Shown: positions 52,958-64,000 of the stretch, piece by piece
Layout of the letters: each line of letters starts with the position of its first letter
How positions within the stretch are numbered: position 1 is the first letter of the stretch
The notes under the pieces: model-generated
The model's database searches: none
What the model saw: only the letters and a program-made list of their open reading frames with translations
Told to the model about the DNA's origin: nothing
Program-made: the position numbers and the translations under genes
Assembly: GCF_003917135.1 (NCBI RefSeq)
Contig: NZ_RPDI01000018.1
Location: 1-64,000, forward strand
Source of the DNA: Leucobacter chromiireducens
GTDB lineage: Bacteria > Actinomycetota > Actinomycetes > Actinomycetales > Microbacteriaceae
Direction: 5' to 3'
Length of the DNA stretch: 64,000 bases

Positions 52958-54943
52958 GTGCGATACGTGCTAGCTATTGCGACGCTCGCGCTCTCGGGCG
53001 TGCTGCTGATTCTGGGCCTGGGCCAGCGGACCTTTCTCGCCGGGCCGGCTGAGATCAGCTTCCCGGTCGATACGAAGTCCGAGACCGCGTACGCGGTGAT
53101 CGACGGCGCGGACTTCGCGAAGGTGCCTGGGCAGGCAAACGTCGTGGTGCAGGGTGAGCACGCATTCGTCGCGACCGGCGCAACGCGCGACGTGCGCGGC
53201 TGGGTCGAGCCGTTCTCGCACGCTGAGCTGTCGGTGGACACGAGCGGCAAGAAGCTGCTGAGCGCGCTCATCGCGCCGGCGATCGACACGGCGCCGGCTG
53301 ATGCCGCCGCGAGCGAGTCGGCCGCGGACGCCGAGGCCCCGAGCGCCGGGCTTGATCCGCGCGGCTCGGATCTGTGGCTCGAGGAGCGCGTCATCGACGA
53401 GGCGGGAACCGGGACCGAGACGGAGACGCTGCGCGTTCCGGTGTCGCTCGCCGCCGACCAGTCGGTCCTCATCGCCTCGGACGGCACGCAGCCGGTGCCG
53501 AAGGACGTCTCGCTCGTCTGGGCACAGGATCGCAACACCCCGTGGGCCGGGCCGCTGCTTGCGGCCGGCGGCGTGCTCGCGATCGTCGGCGGTCTGCTGT
53601 ACCTCCTCGCGGTGGACCACGATCGGCGTGGGCTCGGACCGCGCCGCGGCAGGAAGGGCCCGCTGCAGGGCATCCGCAACGCGTTCTCGCGCGGCGGGCG
53701 CGGCACGGAGAGCGCGCCGCAGACGCAGACGCCGTCGCAGCCGCAGGATGAACCCGCAGCGCAGGATCAGGGCGCGCCGAAGGACGGGAGCGCCGCACCC
53801 GATACGGCGCCAGCGCAGCGCACCGCTCGGCCGAGCGGGCGCACCCCTGCGCTCCGGCGCGCGGCGCTTCCCGCGCTCGGCCTGACTGTCGCGCTCGGCC
53901 TCAGCGGGTGTTCCGCGAGCTACTGGCCGCAGTTCGACGCGGCGGCCGAGGTCGATGAGACGCCTGCCCCGACCGCGTCGGCGGTCGCCCCGGTGCCCGT
54001 CACCGAGGGCCAGCTGGATCGAATCGTGCAGCGCGTCTCGGAGACCGCTGGGCTGAGCGACGATGAGCTCGACGCCACGCTGCTCGCCGAGCGCTTCACC
54101 GGCGACGCGCTCGCGCAGCGCGCCGCCAACTACAAGATCCGCGCGAAGCAGCCGGACTACGCGGTGCTGCCGCCACGGATCACCGACGAGGAACTCGACT
54201 ACCAGCTCGTGCAGAGCACCGAGGGCTGGCCGCGCACGCTGTTCGTCACCGTCGCCTCGACCGCGGGCGGCGACAGCGCCGACGCGGCCGGCGCCGCGGA
54301 CGAGGCCAGCGACGCGCCGGCATCGCCGTCGCTCGCGCTCGTGCTCACGCAGCAGACCGCGCACGAGAACTACCTGGTCTCGCGCGTGATCGCGCTGCGC
54401 GGTGGCATCTCGATGCCGCAGGCGGCGCCCGCCGAGGACGGGACCGCCCTCCTGTCCAACGACATCGAGACGCTCATGCTCGCGCCGGGCAAGGTAGGGG
54501 AAGCGTACGCCGCGCTGCTGCAGAACGGGAAGGACGCCGAGCAGGCGGAGCTCTTCGATCTAGAGACGGACACCCTGCTCGACAGCTACGGCAAGGCACG
54601 CGCGGCCGAGGCGCAGGCCGCCTCGGACGACAAGGGGCAGACCATGCGCTTCTCCGTCCAGGCGAAGCAGGGGGACGCGAAGCCGGTCGCGCTGTCCACC
54701 GGCGCCGGTGGCGCGCTCGTTGCGACGACCGTCATCGAGGAGCAGATCGTCGACGCCGACGGTGGGCGCTACAAGCCACAGGCGAAGGACGCCGTGACCG
54801 CGCTCTCCGGCCTGAGCGGTGAGCAGGACAAGCTCATCCAGGAGGTCGCGCACCAGATGCTGTTCTTCGTGCCAAGCAAGACCGCCGGAACCAAGATTGA
54901 GCTGCTCGGAGTCACGAGCGAGCTCGTGGGAGTGAGGAACTAA
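52958..54943 (+). CDS. Membrane protein with an internal lipobox
   Basis: 661 residues from GTG 52958 (GGAGGAG seven bases before). N-terminal membrane segment (3-22), an extracytoplasmic domain with an Ala/Asp-rich linker, a second segment (about 198-218), a basic then Gln/Pro/Ala-rich cytoplasmic stretch (220-300), and a third hydrophobic run RRAALPALGLTVALGLSGC ending in a perfect lipobox (Cys318). The remainder (about 340-661) is an unrecognised outer domain. It looks like a membrane protein fused to a lipoprotein that kept its signal peptide. Two bases separate it from the next gene. The gap 52683-52957 upstream shows no other gene. Confidence 0.82.
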   Translation: MRYVLAIATLALSGVLLILGLGQRTFLAGPAEISFPVDTKSETAYAVIDGADFAKVPGQANVVVQGEHAFVATGATRDVRGWVEPFSHAELSVDTSGKKLLSALIAPAIDTAPADAAASESAADAEAPSAGLDPRGSDLWLEERVIDEAGTGTETETLRVPVSLAADQSVLIASDGTQPVPKDVSLVWAQDRNTPWAGPLLAAGGVLAIVGGLLYLLAVDHDRRGLGPRRGRKGPLQGIRNAFSRGGRGTESAPQTQTPSQPQDEPAAQDQGAPKDGSAAPDTAPAQRTARPSGRTPALRRAALPALGLTVALGLSGCSASYWPQFDAAAEVDETPAPTASAVAPVPVTEGQLDRIVQRVSETAGLSDDELDATLLAERFTGDALAQRAANYKIRAKQPDYAVLPPRITDEELDYQLVQSTEGWPRTLFVTVASTAGGDSADAAGAADEASDAPASPSLALVLTQQTAHENYLVSRVIALRGGISMPQAAPAEDGTALLSNDIETLMLAPGKVGEAYAALLQNGKDAEQAELFDLETDTLLDSYGKARAAEAQAASDDKGQTMRFSVQAKQGDAKPVALSTGAGGALVATTVIEEQIVDADGGRYKPQAKDAVTALSGLSGEQDKLIQEVAHQMLFFVPSKTAGTKIELLGVTSELVGVRN

Positions 54944-54945
54944 TC

Positions 54946-55932
54946 ATGGCGCAGCAGATGCCAGAACGTATTCCAGGCGGCGGGGTCGACCTCAGCCACC
55001 TCGTGTCGCGCACGCAGCAGGGCGCCGCAGGGGCCGCAGGAGCCGCCCCCGGCGCGGCTGGCGCGGGAGCGCCGGCCGGAGGCGGTGCCGACGCGCGCGT
55101 GGTCGACGTGCCATCGCTCGTGATGGACGTCACCGATGCCGCGTTTGAGCAGGTCGCGCAGCTGTCGAGCGTCGTGCCCATCGTGTTCGTGATCGGCGCC
55201 TCCTGGAGCGAGCCTGCGCAGGCGCTCACCCCCGTGCTGGAGCAGATTACGCGCGAGCTCGAGGGGCGCGTCATGCTCGCGCGCGTCGACGTCGATGCGA
55301 GCCCCGGGCTCGCGCAGGCGTTCCAAGCCGAGACCGTGCCGAGCGTTGTCGCGCTCGTCGGCGGTCGCCCGGTCCCGCTCTTCCAAGGGATGCAGCCCGA
55401 GCCGCAGCTGCGCGAACTGTTCGTGCAGCTGCTGCAGCTCGCCGAGCAGCACGGCGTCACCGGCCGCGTGTCCGCGCCCGACGCCGGCGAGGCACCCGAG
55501 GAGCCGGCCGAGCCGCAGGTCCCCGAGGCGCACCTCGCCGCGGTTGAGGCCGGCGAACGCGGCGACTTCGCGACCGCGATCGCCGAGTGGGAGGCGGTGC
55601 TCGCGAAGGCCCCTGCCGACCACGCGGCGCGCGCGGCGCTCGTGCAGATGCGACTGCTCCACCGCCTGAGCGGCCGCTCGGCCGACGACATCCGCTCCGC
55701 GGCCGCGGCCGCCCCGCTCGGCGTGGCCGAGCAGCTCGCCGTCGCCGACCTCGACGTGTCCGGTGGGCACATCGAGGACGCCTTCCTCCGCCTGCTCGAG
55801 CTGTTCGCGGCGAGCGACGCCGACGGCCGCGCGATCGTGCGCGAGCGCCTGCTCGAACTCTTCGAGGTGGTCGGCGTCACCGATCCGCGCGTGATCGCCG
55901 CGCGCGGTCGGCTCGCGAACCTGCTCTACTGA
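54946..55932 (+). CDS. Thioredoxin-fold TPR co-chaperone-like protein (CnoX/YbbN type)
   Basis: 328 residues. An Ala/Gly-rich N-terminus, a thioredoxin fold (about 50-165) whose active site reads GASWSEPAQ so both cysteines are missing, and C-terminal TPR-like helices (about 190-328). This matches YbbN/CnoX chaperedoxins, which hold oxidised clients rather than reducing them. GAGGAA ribosome site overlaps the preceding gene's end, so it is co-translated with the lipobox membrane protein. Confidence 0.88.
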   Translation: MAQQMPERIPGGGVDLSHLVSRTQQGAAGAAGAAPGAAGAGAPAGGGADARVVDVPSLVMDVTDAAFEQVAQLSSVVPIVFVIGASWSEPAQALTPVLEQITRELEGRVMLARVDVDASPGLAQAFQAETVPSVVALVGGRPVPLFQGMQPEPQLRELFVQLLQLAEQHGVTGRVSAPDAGEAPEEPAEPQVPEAHLAAVEAGERGDFATAIAEWEAVLAKAPADHAARAALVQMRLLHRLSGRSADDIRSAAAAAPLGVAEQLAVADLDVSGGHIEDAFLRLLELFAASDADGRAIVRERLLELFEVVGVTDPRVIAARGRLANLLY

Positions 55933-55948
55933 TCCCGCACTGAATCCC

Positions 55949-57130
55949 GTGCGCGCCTACCTCGATCACGCTGCCACCTCGCCCATGTCGGACGGGGTGG
56001 CAGCGGCGTATCTTGACGCGCTGCGCACCGTTGGCAACCCGGCGTCCACGCACGCGCACGGGCAGGAGGCGAGCGACCGGCTCGAGACTGCGCGCTCGGA
56101 GATCGCCGGTGCGCTCGGCTGCGACCACGCCGAGCTGATCCTCACCGGCGGGGGCACCGAGTCGGTGAACCTCGCGCTGAAGGGGCTGTTCTGGGGACGC
56201 CGCCGCGCGGGATCCGGCGCCACGATCCTCGTCGCCGACGGCGAACACCACGCGACGCTCGAGGCCGCGGAGTGGTTGCGCGACACGCAGGGGGCCACGC
56301 TCACCTGGCTGCCGCTCGACGCCGCCGGGCGGCTCAGTCCCGACACCCTCCGCGCAGCGATCGCGGAGGCCGGGCCGGGCGAGGTCGCGCTCGTCTCGTT
56401 CCTGTGGGCCAACAACGAGGTGGGCACGGTGCAGCCGGTCGCCGAGCTGTGCGCGGTCGCCGCGGCGGCCGGGATCCCGGCGCACGTCGACGCGATCGCG
56501 GCGCTTGGCCAGATCCCGATCGATTTCGCGGCATCCGGCGCCGCGGCCGTGAGCGTGTCCGCGCACAAGATCGGCGGCCCGGTCGGCGTCGGCGCGCTGC
56601 TGCTGTCCCGGCACGCCCCGATCGAACCGCTGCTCCACGGCGGCACCCAGCAGCGCGGGCGCTCGGGCACCCAGGACGTCGCCGGCGCGGTGGCCTTCGC
56701 CGCAGCGCTCGCCGAGTCGCTCACCGCGGACGGCTCACCGCGCCCAGCCGCGGTGGCGCGGCTGCGTCAACTGCGCGACGAGCTGATCGGCGGGATCCGC
56801 GCGATCGACCCGAGCGCGGTGCTCCGCGGGCCGGAGCCCGGCCCCGAGCGGCTGCCGGGCAACGCCCACTTCACGTTCCCCGGCTGCCAGGGCGACTCGC
56901 TCGTGTTCCTCCTCGACGCCGCAGGAGTCTCGGTGTCTGTCGGCTCGGCCTGCCAGGCCGGGGTCGCCGAACCATCGCACGTCCTCCGTGCGCTCGGCGT
57001 CCCCGAAGCGGAGGCGGCTGGCGCGCTGCGCTTCACCCTCGCGCCCAGCACCGAGACCGCAGCCATCGAACAGCTGCTCGCCGCGCTCCCCGACGCGCTT
57101 GCGCGGGCACGATCGGCCGGACTGGCCTAG
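55949..57130 (+). CDS. Cysteine desulfurase (IscS/NifS family)
   Basis: 393 residues from GTG 55949. PLP-binding Lys207 (SAHKIGGPVG), catalytic Cys335 (VGSACQAG) and substrate residues are present. The PLP-contacting DATQ of IscS reads Asp181-Ala-Ile-Ala184, so the Gln is replaced by Ala. It removes sulfur from cysteine for thiolation; its gene is directly before mnmA, the expected acceptor pathway. The mnmA -10 overlaps its stop codon. Confidence 0.93.
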   Translation: MRAYLDHAATSPMSDGVAAAYLDALRTVGNPASTHAHGQEASDRLETARSEIAGALGCDHAELILTGGGTESVNLALKGLFWGRRRAGSGATILVADGEHHATLEAAEWLRDTQGATLTWLPLDAAGRLSPDTLRAAIAEAGPGEVALVSFLWANNEVGTVQPVAELCAVAAAAGIPAHVDAIAALGQIPIDFAASGAAAVSVSAHKIGGPVGVGALLLSRHAPIEPLLHGGTQQRGRSGTQDVAGAVAFAAALAESLTADGSPRPAAVARLRQLRDELIGGIRAIDPSAVLRGPEPGPERLPGNAHFTFPGCQGDSLVFLLDAAGVSVSVGSACQAGVAEPSHVLRALGVPEAEAAGALRFTLAPSTETAAIEQLLAALPDALARARSAGLA

Positions 57131-57133
57131 AAT
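57128..57133 (+). promoter_or_regulatory. -10 box TAGAAT for mnmA
   Basis: TAGAAT overlaps the upstream TAG stop; six bases then GTG 57140. Gives mnmA its own leaderless promoter besides read-through. Confidence 0.6.
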
Positions 57134-57139
57134 ACTCTG

Positions 57140-58324
57140 GTGAAAGTTCTGGCAGCTATGAGCGGAGGCGTCGACTCCGCGGTCGCCGCGGCGCGCGCGG
57201 TGGAGGCCGGGCACGAGGTCGTCGGGGTGCATCTCGCCCTCAGCAGGATGCCGGGCACCGTGCGCACCGGCTCGCGCGGCTGCTGCACCATCGAGGACGC
57301 GATGGACGCGCGGCGCGCCGCGAACCTGCTCGGGATCCCGTTCTACGTGTGGGATCTTTCCGAGCGGTTCAAGGAGGACGTCGTCGACGATTTCATCGCC
57401 GAGTACGCCGCCGGCCGCACCCCGAACCCGTGCATGCGCTGCAACGAGAAGATCAAGTTCGCCGCGCTGCTCGACAAGGCGATCGCGCTCGGCTTCGACG
57501 CGGTGGCGACCGGACACTATGCGACGATCATCGACACCGCGGCCGGGCGCGAACTGCACCGCGCGAGCGCGTGGTCGAAGGACCAGTCGTACGTGCTCGG
57601 CGTGCTCACCGAGCGCCAGCTCGCGCACTGCTACTTCCCGCTCGGGGACACGCCGTCGAAGGATCTCATCCGCGCGGAGGCCGCGGAGCGCGGCATCCAG
57701 GTCGCGCAGAAGCCGGACAGCCACGACATCTGCTTCATCCCCGACGGGGACACGCGCGGCTGGCTGTCCGAGCACGTGACGCGCACGCCGGGGGAGATCC
57801 TCGACGAGCACGGCGACGTGGTCGGCACGCACGACGGCGCGCACGGGTACACCGTCGGGCAGCGGCGCGGACTCCAGCTCGGGCGCCCCGCACCCGACGG
57901 CAGGCCGCGCTACGTGCTCTCGATCCGCCCGGTCTCCAACCAGGTGGTCGTCGGCCCGAAGGAGCAGCTCGAGATCTCGCGCATCGCCGGTGGCCGGTTC
58001 AGCTGGGCCGGGACGCCCGGTTTCGATCCCGAGCAGGAGTTCGCGTGCGAGGTGCAGATTCGCGCGCATGCTGACCCGGTCCCCGCGACGGCGCGCCTGG
58101 AAGCAATCACTGATCAGGATCGCACCGAGCAGCACCGCGCCGACGCGACGCACGAGATCGTCGTGGACATCGACCTCGCCCACGCGGAGCCGCTGCTCGG
58201 CGTCGCCCCCGGGCAGACCGCGGTGCTCTACATCGGCACGCGGGTGCTCGGCCAGTTCACGATCGACCGGGCGCTGCCGCTCGAGCGGGTGGCGCTCGGC
58301 GCCGCGGCGGCCGGACTCAGCTAA
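57140..58324 (+). CDS. mnmA: tRNA-specific 2-thiouridylase
   Basis: 394 residues; thiolates U34 of Lys, Glu and Gln tRNAs. PP-loop SGGVDSAV near the start, [12 protein letters not shown] with the catalytic Cys, and the second Cys in [10 protein letters not shown] are intact. GTG start fixed by the leaderless -10. Confidence 0.96.
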   Translation: MKVLAAMSGGVDSAVAAARAVEAGHEVVGVHLALSRMPGTVRTGSRGCCTIEDAMDARRAANLLGIPFYVWDLSERFKEDVVDDFIAEYAAGRTPNPCMRCNEKIKFAALLDKAIALGFDAVATGHYATIIDTAAGRELHRASAWSKDQSYVLGVLTERQLAHCYFPLGDTPSKDLIRAEAAERGIQVAQKPDSHDICFIPDGDTRGWLSEHVTRTPGEILDEHGDVVGTHDGAHGYTVGQRRGLQLGRPAPDGRPRYVLSIRPVSNQVVVGPKEQLEISRIAGGRFSWAGTPGFDPEQEFACEVQIRAHADPVPATARLEAITDQDRTEQHRADATHEIVVDIDLAHAEPLLGVAPGQTAVLYIGTRVLGQFTIDRALPLERVALGAAAAGLS

Positions 58325-58383
58325 TTCGACGCGCCGGGGGGCGTGTGCCCCGCAGCTCCCCGCCCCACCCTTCCGCATTTCTA

Positions 58384-58449
58384 CACGGAGAAATCTTGAA
58401 TTTCGGAGGGCAGGTGGCGCAGGGCTCCGAGATTTCCGATTTCTCCGTG
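58384..58449. repeat. Imperfect 25-bp inverted repeat between mnmA and ligA
   Basis: Arms 58384-58408 and 58425-58449 (CACGGAGAAATC ... / ... GATTTCTCCGTG) match at 21 of 25 pairs, with further partial matches outside. Probably the mnmA terminator or a REP-like element. The AT-richer bases stand out from the flanks. Confidence 0.7.
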
Positions 58450-58541
58450 CGGATGCGGGAAGTGTGGGTGTGCGGAAGCGCGGGTGCGGGGCGTCCGTGG
58501 GCGCGGACACGCGGTTCCGGCAGCGTGTCGGTGGTCGGCTT

Positions 58542-60959
<2,418 letters not shown>

Positions 60960-60968
60960 GCGCACGAG

Positions 60969-60977
60969 TTATCCACA
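60969..60977. promoter_or_regulatory. Single consensus DnaA box
   Basis: TTATCCACA, the exact R-type DnaA box, ten bases after the ligA stop. A lone copy is not an origin; it may be a titration or regulatory site. Confidence 0.6.
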
Positions 60978-61071
60978 TTCTGGGCGAGAACACCCGAGCC
61001 GGGTGCACGCTGACTAGCCTGGGACGATCCCGCGCGGAAGTACCGAACGGGATGAGCGAAAGGACACCGAG

Positions 61072-61698
61072 ATGAGTCAGCCGCCAGCTGCCCCCACCCG
61101 TACCGCCTGGGCCACGCAAGATCCGCGCCTCACCGAGTACTACGACACCGAGTGGGGTATGCCGGTAACCGACGACCGCGGGGTCTTCGAGCGGCTCAGC
61201 CTCGAAGCATTCCAGTCGGGGCTGTCCTGGCTGACCATTCTCAAGAAGCGCGCCGCCTTCCAGGAGGCGTTCGCGGGCTTCGCCCCCGAGCGCGTCGCGG
61301 CGTTCACCGACGCCGACGTTGCGCGCCTGCTCACGAACGAGGGCATCGTGCGCAACCGCCAGAAGATCGAGTCCACCATCCACAACGCGCGGGTCACGGT
61401 CGAGCTCGCCGACGGCGGCGAGACCACACTCACCGAGCTCGTGTGGGCCGCAATGCCCGAGCGGTCGCCGGCCCCGGCGACCGAGGCGCAGGTGCCGGCG
61501 GTCTCCCCGGAATCGGAGGCCCTCGCCAAGGAGCTCAAGCGCCGCGGCTATCGATTCGTCGGCCCGACGACTATGTACGCGCTCATGAGCGCCATCGGCA
61601 TCGTCGACACCCACATCGTTTCAAGCCACCGGCGCGGCTGCTCGGGCCTCTGGGACGTCGACGGCGCGCGGAGCGATCAGCCGCTCGTTTTGGGGTGA
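61072..61698 (+). CDS. tag: DNA-3-methyladenine glycosylase I
   Basis: 208 residues. Tag fold with catalytic-pocket Glu45 and Trp53 (LSLEAFQSGLSW, spacing as in E. coli Glu38/Trp46). The zinc-snap ligands Cys4, His17 and Cys179 of E. coli are Thr11, Tyr24 and Ser185; only His181 is kept. Removes 3-methyladenine from DNA. ATG preceded by AAAGGAC; TAGCCT at 61015-61020 is a likely -10. Confidence 0.92.
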   Translation: MSQPPAAPTRTAWATQDPRLTEYYDTEWGMPVTDDRGVFERLSLEAFQSGLSWLTILKKRAAFQEAFAGFAPERVAAFTDADVARLLTNEGIVRNRQKIESTIHNARVTVELADGGETTLTELVWAAMPERSPAPATEAQVPAVSPESEALAKELKRRGYRFVGPTTMYALMSAIGIVDTHIVSSHRRGCSGLWDVDGARSDQPLVLG

Positions 61699-61718
61699 CG
61701 GAACCCCTCTGATTTCGC

Positions 61719-61724
61719 TAGGGT
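61719..61724 (+). promoter_or_regulatory. -10 box TAGGGT for the acylase-like gene
   Basis: TAGGGT, seven bases, then ATG 61732. Confidence 0.45.
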
Positions 61725-61731
61725 GTGGATC

Positions 61732-62688
61732 ATGTGCACTCGATTCCTGTGGTCTTCGCTCGGAGCGCCGGGCAGCGGAAACGTCCTGGTCGGGCGCAGT
61801 ATGGACTGGTTCGAGGACACGCGAACGGTGCTCGCGGTGCGCCCGCGCGGGGTGGAGCGCGAGAGCGCGCAAGGGGATCCGGCATCCTTCACCTGGCGGG
61901 CGGAGTACGGCAGTGTGGTCTGCCTCATGTACGGCGAGATCGCGGTGGACGGCCTCAACGAGGTGGGGCTCCAGGCGAGCGGCCTCTACCTCGCCGAGTC
62001 CGACTACGGGCCGCGCGACCCTGCACGCCCCGGCCTCGCGCTCGCGCAGGCGATTCAGTGCCTGCTCGACCGCTTCGACACGGTCGCCTCCGCGGTCGAG
62101 TGGCTGCGCGGGAGCGCGGTGCAGATCATCCCGCTCGACATCGGCGGGAAGCCGGGCACCGGTCACATCGCGCTCGGCGACCCGAGCGGCGACTCCGCGA
62201 TCATCGAGTTCCTGGCGGGCACCATGGAGGTGCACCACGGTACCGAGTTCACCGTCATGGCGAACTCGCCGGCATACGCCGAGCAACTACAGCTCGAGCA
62301 GCGCTACGCGGGGCTCGGGGGAGACCAGCCGCTGCCTGGCGGCACCGACTCGCCCGATCGCTTCGCGCGCGCGGCGTTCTACTCGGCGCGGCTCCCCGAG
62401 ACCGACGACGCCCGCACGGCGGCGGCGTCCGCGTTCAGCGTCATCCGCAACGCCTCGGCGCCGTTCGGAACCGCGGATCCCGTGCGACCGAACGTGTCGA
62501 CCACGCGCTGGCGGACGGTGGCGGATCTCACGGAGCGCCGGTTCTTCTACGAGTCGACGACGAGCCCCAACGTGGTGTGGGTGGAACTCTCGCAGCTCGA
62601 CCTCAGCGGCCCGGCTGAGCAGCGCTTCTCTCCGGAGGCCGCACCGCACGCGAGCGGCATGGTCAACGGGGAGTTCGCAGCGGTCTGA
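61732..62688 (+). CDS. Choloylglycine hydrolase/penicillin V acylase-like Ntn-hydrolase
   Basis: 318 residues. The start is set at ATG 61732 because the next codon is Cys: Met-Cys2 is the autoprocessed Ntn nucleophile. Family residues: Arg22 and Asp25 (GRSMDWF), GLNEVGLQASGLYL, Asn in VMANSPAY and Arg in TTRWRTVAD. Cytoplasmic, hydrolyses linear amides such as bile-salt conjugates, penicillin V or acyl-homoserine lactones; which one is not evident. Confidence 0.9.
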   Translation: MCTRFLWSSLGAPGSGNVLVGRSMDWFEDTRTVLAVRPRGVERESAQGDPASFTWRAEYGSVVCLMYGEIAVDGLNEVGLQASGLYLAESDYGPRDPARPGLALAQAIQCLLDRFDTVASAVEWLRGSAVQIIPLDIGGKPGTGHIALGDPSGDSAIIEFLAGTMEVHHGTEFTVMANSPAYAEQLQLEQRYAGLGGDQPLPGGTDSPDRFARAAFYSARLPETDDARTAAASAFSVIRNASAPFGTADPVRPNVSTTRWRTVADLTERRFFYESTTSPNVVWVELSQLDLSGPAEQRFSPEAAPHASGMVNGEFAAV

Positions 62689-62760
62689 GGGGCCCGCCCC
62701 GGCGAGCGCTCGCTAGGATAGTGGGGTTGACACCACAACCCGAAGCCATGATGGAGCAGC

Positions 62761-63096
62761 ATGCCTGAAACTTCTGCGGCCGAGCGCGCCGCATCGAACG
62801 GGGAGATCACGGCTCAGACCGTGCAGCATCTCGCCGGTCTGTCTCGAATCGCTCTCACCGACGCCGAGATCGATTCGCTCACGACCGAGCTCGGTTCGAT
62901 TCTCGAGAATATCGCGAAGGTGAGCGAGGTGGCCGGGGCCGACGTTCCCGCGACGAGCCACCCGATCCCGCTCAACAACGTGACCCGACCCGACGAGATC
63001 GCCGACGTGCTGACGCGCGAGCAGGCGCTCGACAACGCCCCGGAAACCACCGACGGAATGTTCCGCGTCTCGTCGATCCTGGGGGAGGAGCAGTAG
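62761..63096 (+). CDS. gatC: Glutamyl/aspartyl-tRNA amidotransferase subunit C
   Basis: 111 residues. GatC motifs [13 protein letters not shown] and [14 protein letters not shown] follows GGAG; TAGGAT at 62714-62719 is the likely -10, leaving a ~40-base leader with a small GGGTTG/CAACCC hairpin. Shares one base with gatA. Confidence 0.96.
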   Translation: MPETSAAERAASNGEITAQTVQHLAGLSRIALTDAEIDSLTTELGSILENIAKVSEVAGADVPATSHPIPLNNVTRPDEIADVLTREQALDNAPETTDGMFRVSSILGEEQ

Positions 63097-64000
63097 TGTC
63101 TGACCTGATTCAGCTGACCGCCGCCGAGCTGTCCGCGAAGCTCACCGCCGGCGACGTGTCCGCAGTGGAGGCCGCGCAGGCGCATCTCGACCGCATCTCC
63201 GCGGTCGACGGCGAGCTCCACGCCTTCCTCGCAACCGACGCCGAGGCCTCGCTCGCCGCAGCCCGCGACATCGACGCCCGCCGCGCGGCCGGCGAGACGC
63301 TCGGCGCGCTCGCCGGTGTCCCGCTCGCGATCAAGGACGTGCTCGTCACGACCGACATGCCGTCCACGAGCGGCTCGAAGATCCTCGAGGGCTACCGCTC
63401 GCCCTTCGACGCGACCGCGGTCGCGAAGGCCCGCGCGGCCGGCCTCGTGAACATCGGTAAGACGAACATGGACGAATTCGCCATGGGATCTGCGACGGAG
63501 AACTCGGCGTACGGTCCGACGCACAACCAGTGGGATCAGAGCCGTGTGCCTGGCGGATCCGGCGGTGGCTCGGCGGTCGCGGTCGGCGCGTTCGCCGCGC
63601 CGCTCGCGCTCGGCTCGGACACCGGCGGCTCGATCCGCCAGCCGGCCGCGCTCACCGGCACCGTTGGTGCCAAGCCAACGTACGGCGGCGTGAGCCGCTA
63701 CGGGGCGATCGCGCTCGCGTCCTCGCTCGACCAGATCGGGCCGTGCGCGCGCACCGTGCTCGATACCGCGCTCCTGCACGACGTCATCGCCGGGCACGAT
63801 GCCCACGATTCCACGTCGCTGAACCACGCGTGGCCGTCGATGGCCGCGGCGGCTCGCGCCGGTGCCGATCCCACGAGCCTGCGCGGTCTCCGCGTCGGCG
63901 TCGTGAAGCAGCTCATGATCGACGGCGTGCAGCCCGGCGTGAAGGCGCGCTTCGACGAGTCGCTCGCGCTCCTCGCGGCGCAGGGCGCTGAGATCGTCGA
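63096..64000 (+). CDS. gatA: Glutamyl/aspartyl-tRNA amidotransferase subunit A, 3' end cut
   Basis: First 301 codons from GTG 63096. Amidase-signature core with Lys in [21 protein letters not shown] and nucleophile Ser in [12 protein letters not shown]. Transamidates misacylated Glu-tRNA(Gln) or Asp-tRNA(Asn) with GatB and GatC; gatB is presumably beyond the window. Confidence 0.96.
   Translation, partial: MSDLIQLTAAELSAKLTAGDVSAVEAAQAHLDRISAVDGELHAFLATDAEASLAAARDIDARRAAGETLGALAGVPLAIKDVLVTTDMPSTSGSKILEGYRSPFDATAVAKARAAGLVNIGKTNMDEFAMGSATENSAYGPTHNQWDQSRVPGGSGGGSAVAVGAFAAPLALGSDTGGSIRQPAALTGTVGAKPTYGGVSRYGAIALASSLDQIGPCARTVLDTALLHDVIAGHDAHDSTSLNHAWPSMAAAARAGADPTSLRGLRVGVVKQLMIDGVQPGVKARFDESLALLAAQGAEIV

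Overview
The window is about 64 kb of very GC-rich DNA from an actinobacterium, most likely a member of the Microbacteriaceae (Leucobacter-like). This rests on family content and not on a database match: an imuA-imuB-dnaE2 mutasome under a SOS box, DUF2469, DUF3039 and DUF4395 proteins, DivIVA-repeat proteins, LAxTG (class E sortase) sorting signals, HtaA haem-surface proteins, and many genes whose start codon lies 6-7 nt after a TANNNT -10 box, so that transcripts would be leaderless.

Layout. (1) 1-10618: haem-acquisition surface locus. It holds four large secreted proteins built from HtaA or HtaA-like domains, chromoprotein-like beta domains, Ig-like domains and Pro-Gly-Thr-acid linkers. 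A haem oxygenase and a small lipoprotein lie inside the same run of touching or overlapping genes. (2) 10701-12648: a lytic transglycosylase, then a membrane-anchored thioredoxin paired with a DUF4395 membrane protein. (3) 12830-20641: a minus-strand oligopeptide ABC importer (dppA-B-C and a fused DF ATPase) ending in an amidase, with a divergent FadR-type GntR regulator. (4) 20961-22918: an MFS transporter divergent from an Lrp/AsnC regulator. (5) 22923-29976: surface-polymer genes (GT2 glycosyltransferase, CDP-glycerol-type polymerase, TagGH-like exporter), a divergent ABC-2 pair and a DUF3039 protein. (6) 30231-37581: pncB and the SOS-controlled imuA-imuB-dnaE2 operon. (7) 37693-48195: a conserved core block, DUF2469-yraN-comM-dprA-xerC, an M23 protein, then rpsB-tsf-pyrH-frr-cdsA and a DivIVA-repeat protein. 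(8) 48274-55932: an SLT protein, a small zinc-ribbon protein, rnhA, a giant hendecad coiled-coil protein with a DivIVA-like N-terminus, a membrane protein with an internal lipobox, and a cysteine-free thioredoxin/TPR protein. (9) 55949-64000: cysteine desulfurase-mnmA, ligA, tag, a penicillin-acylase-like hydrolase, gatC and the 5' part of gatA.

How the genes fit together. The HtaA proteins are expected to capture or relay haem at the wall and the haem oxygenase to release iron inside; the haem permease is not in view and may lie upstream. The peptide importer and amidase probably form one uptake-and-hydrolysis route under the adjacent GntR regulator. The cysteine desulfurase can feed sulfur to MnmA for tRNA thiolation. 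The imu genes carry out damage-induced mutagenic synthesis.

The features I would look at first are the 11-residue histidine-phased coiled coil (49830-52682), the membrane-protein/lipoprotein fusion (52958-54943), the shuffled and duplicated haem-surface proteins (1-10618), a diverged family of intergenic palindromic elements, and catalytic-site substitutions in the haem oxygenase, cysteine desulfurase and Tag.
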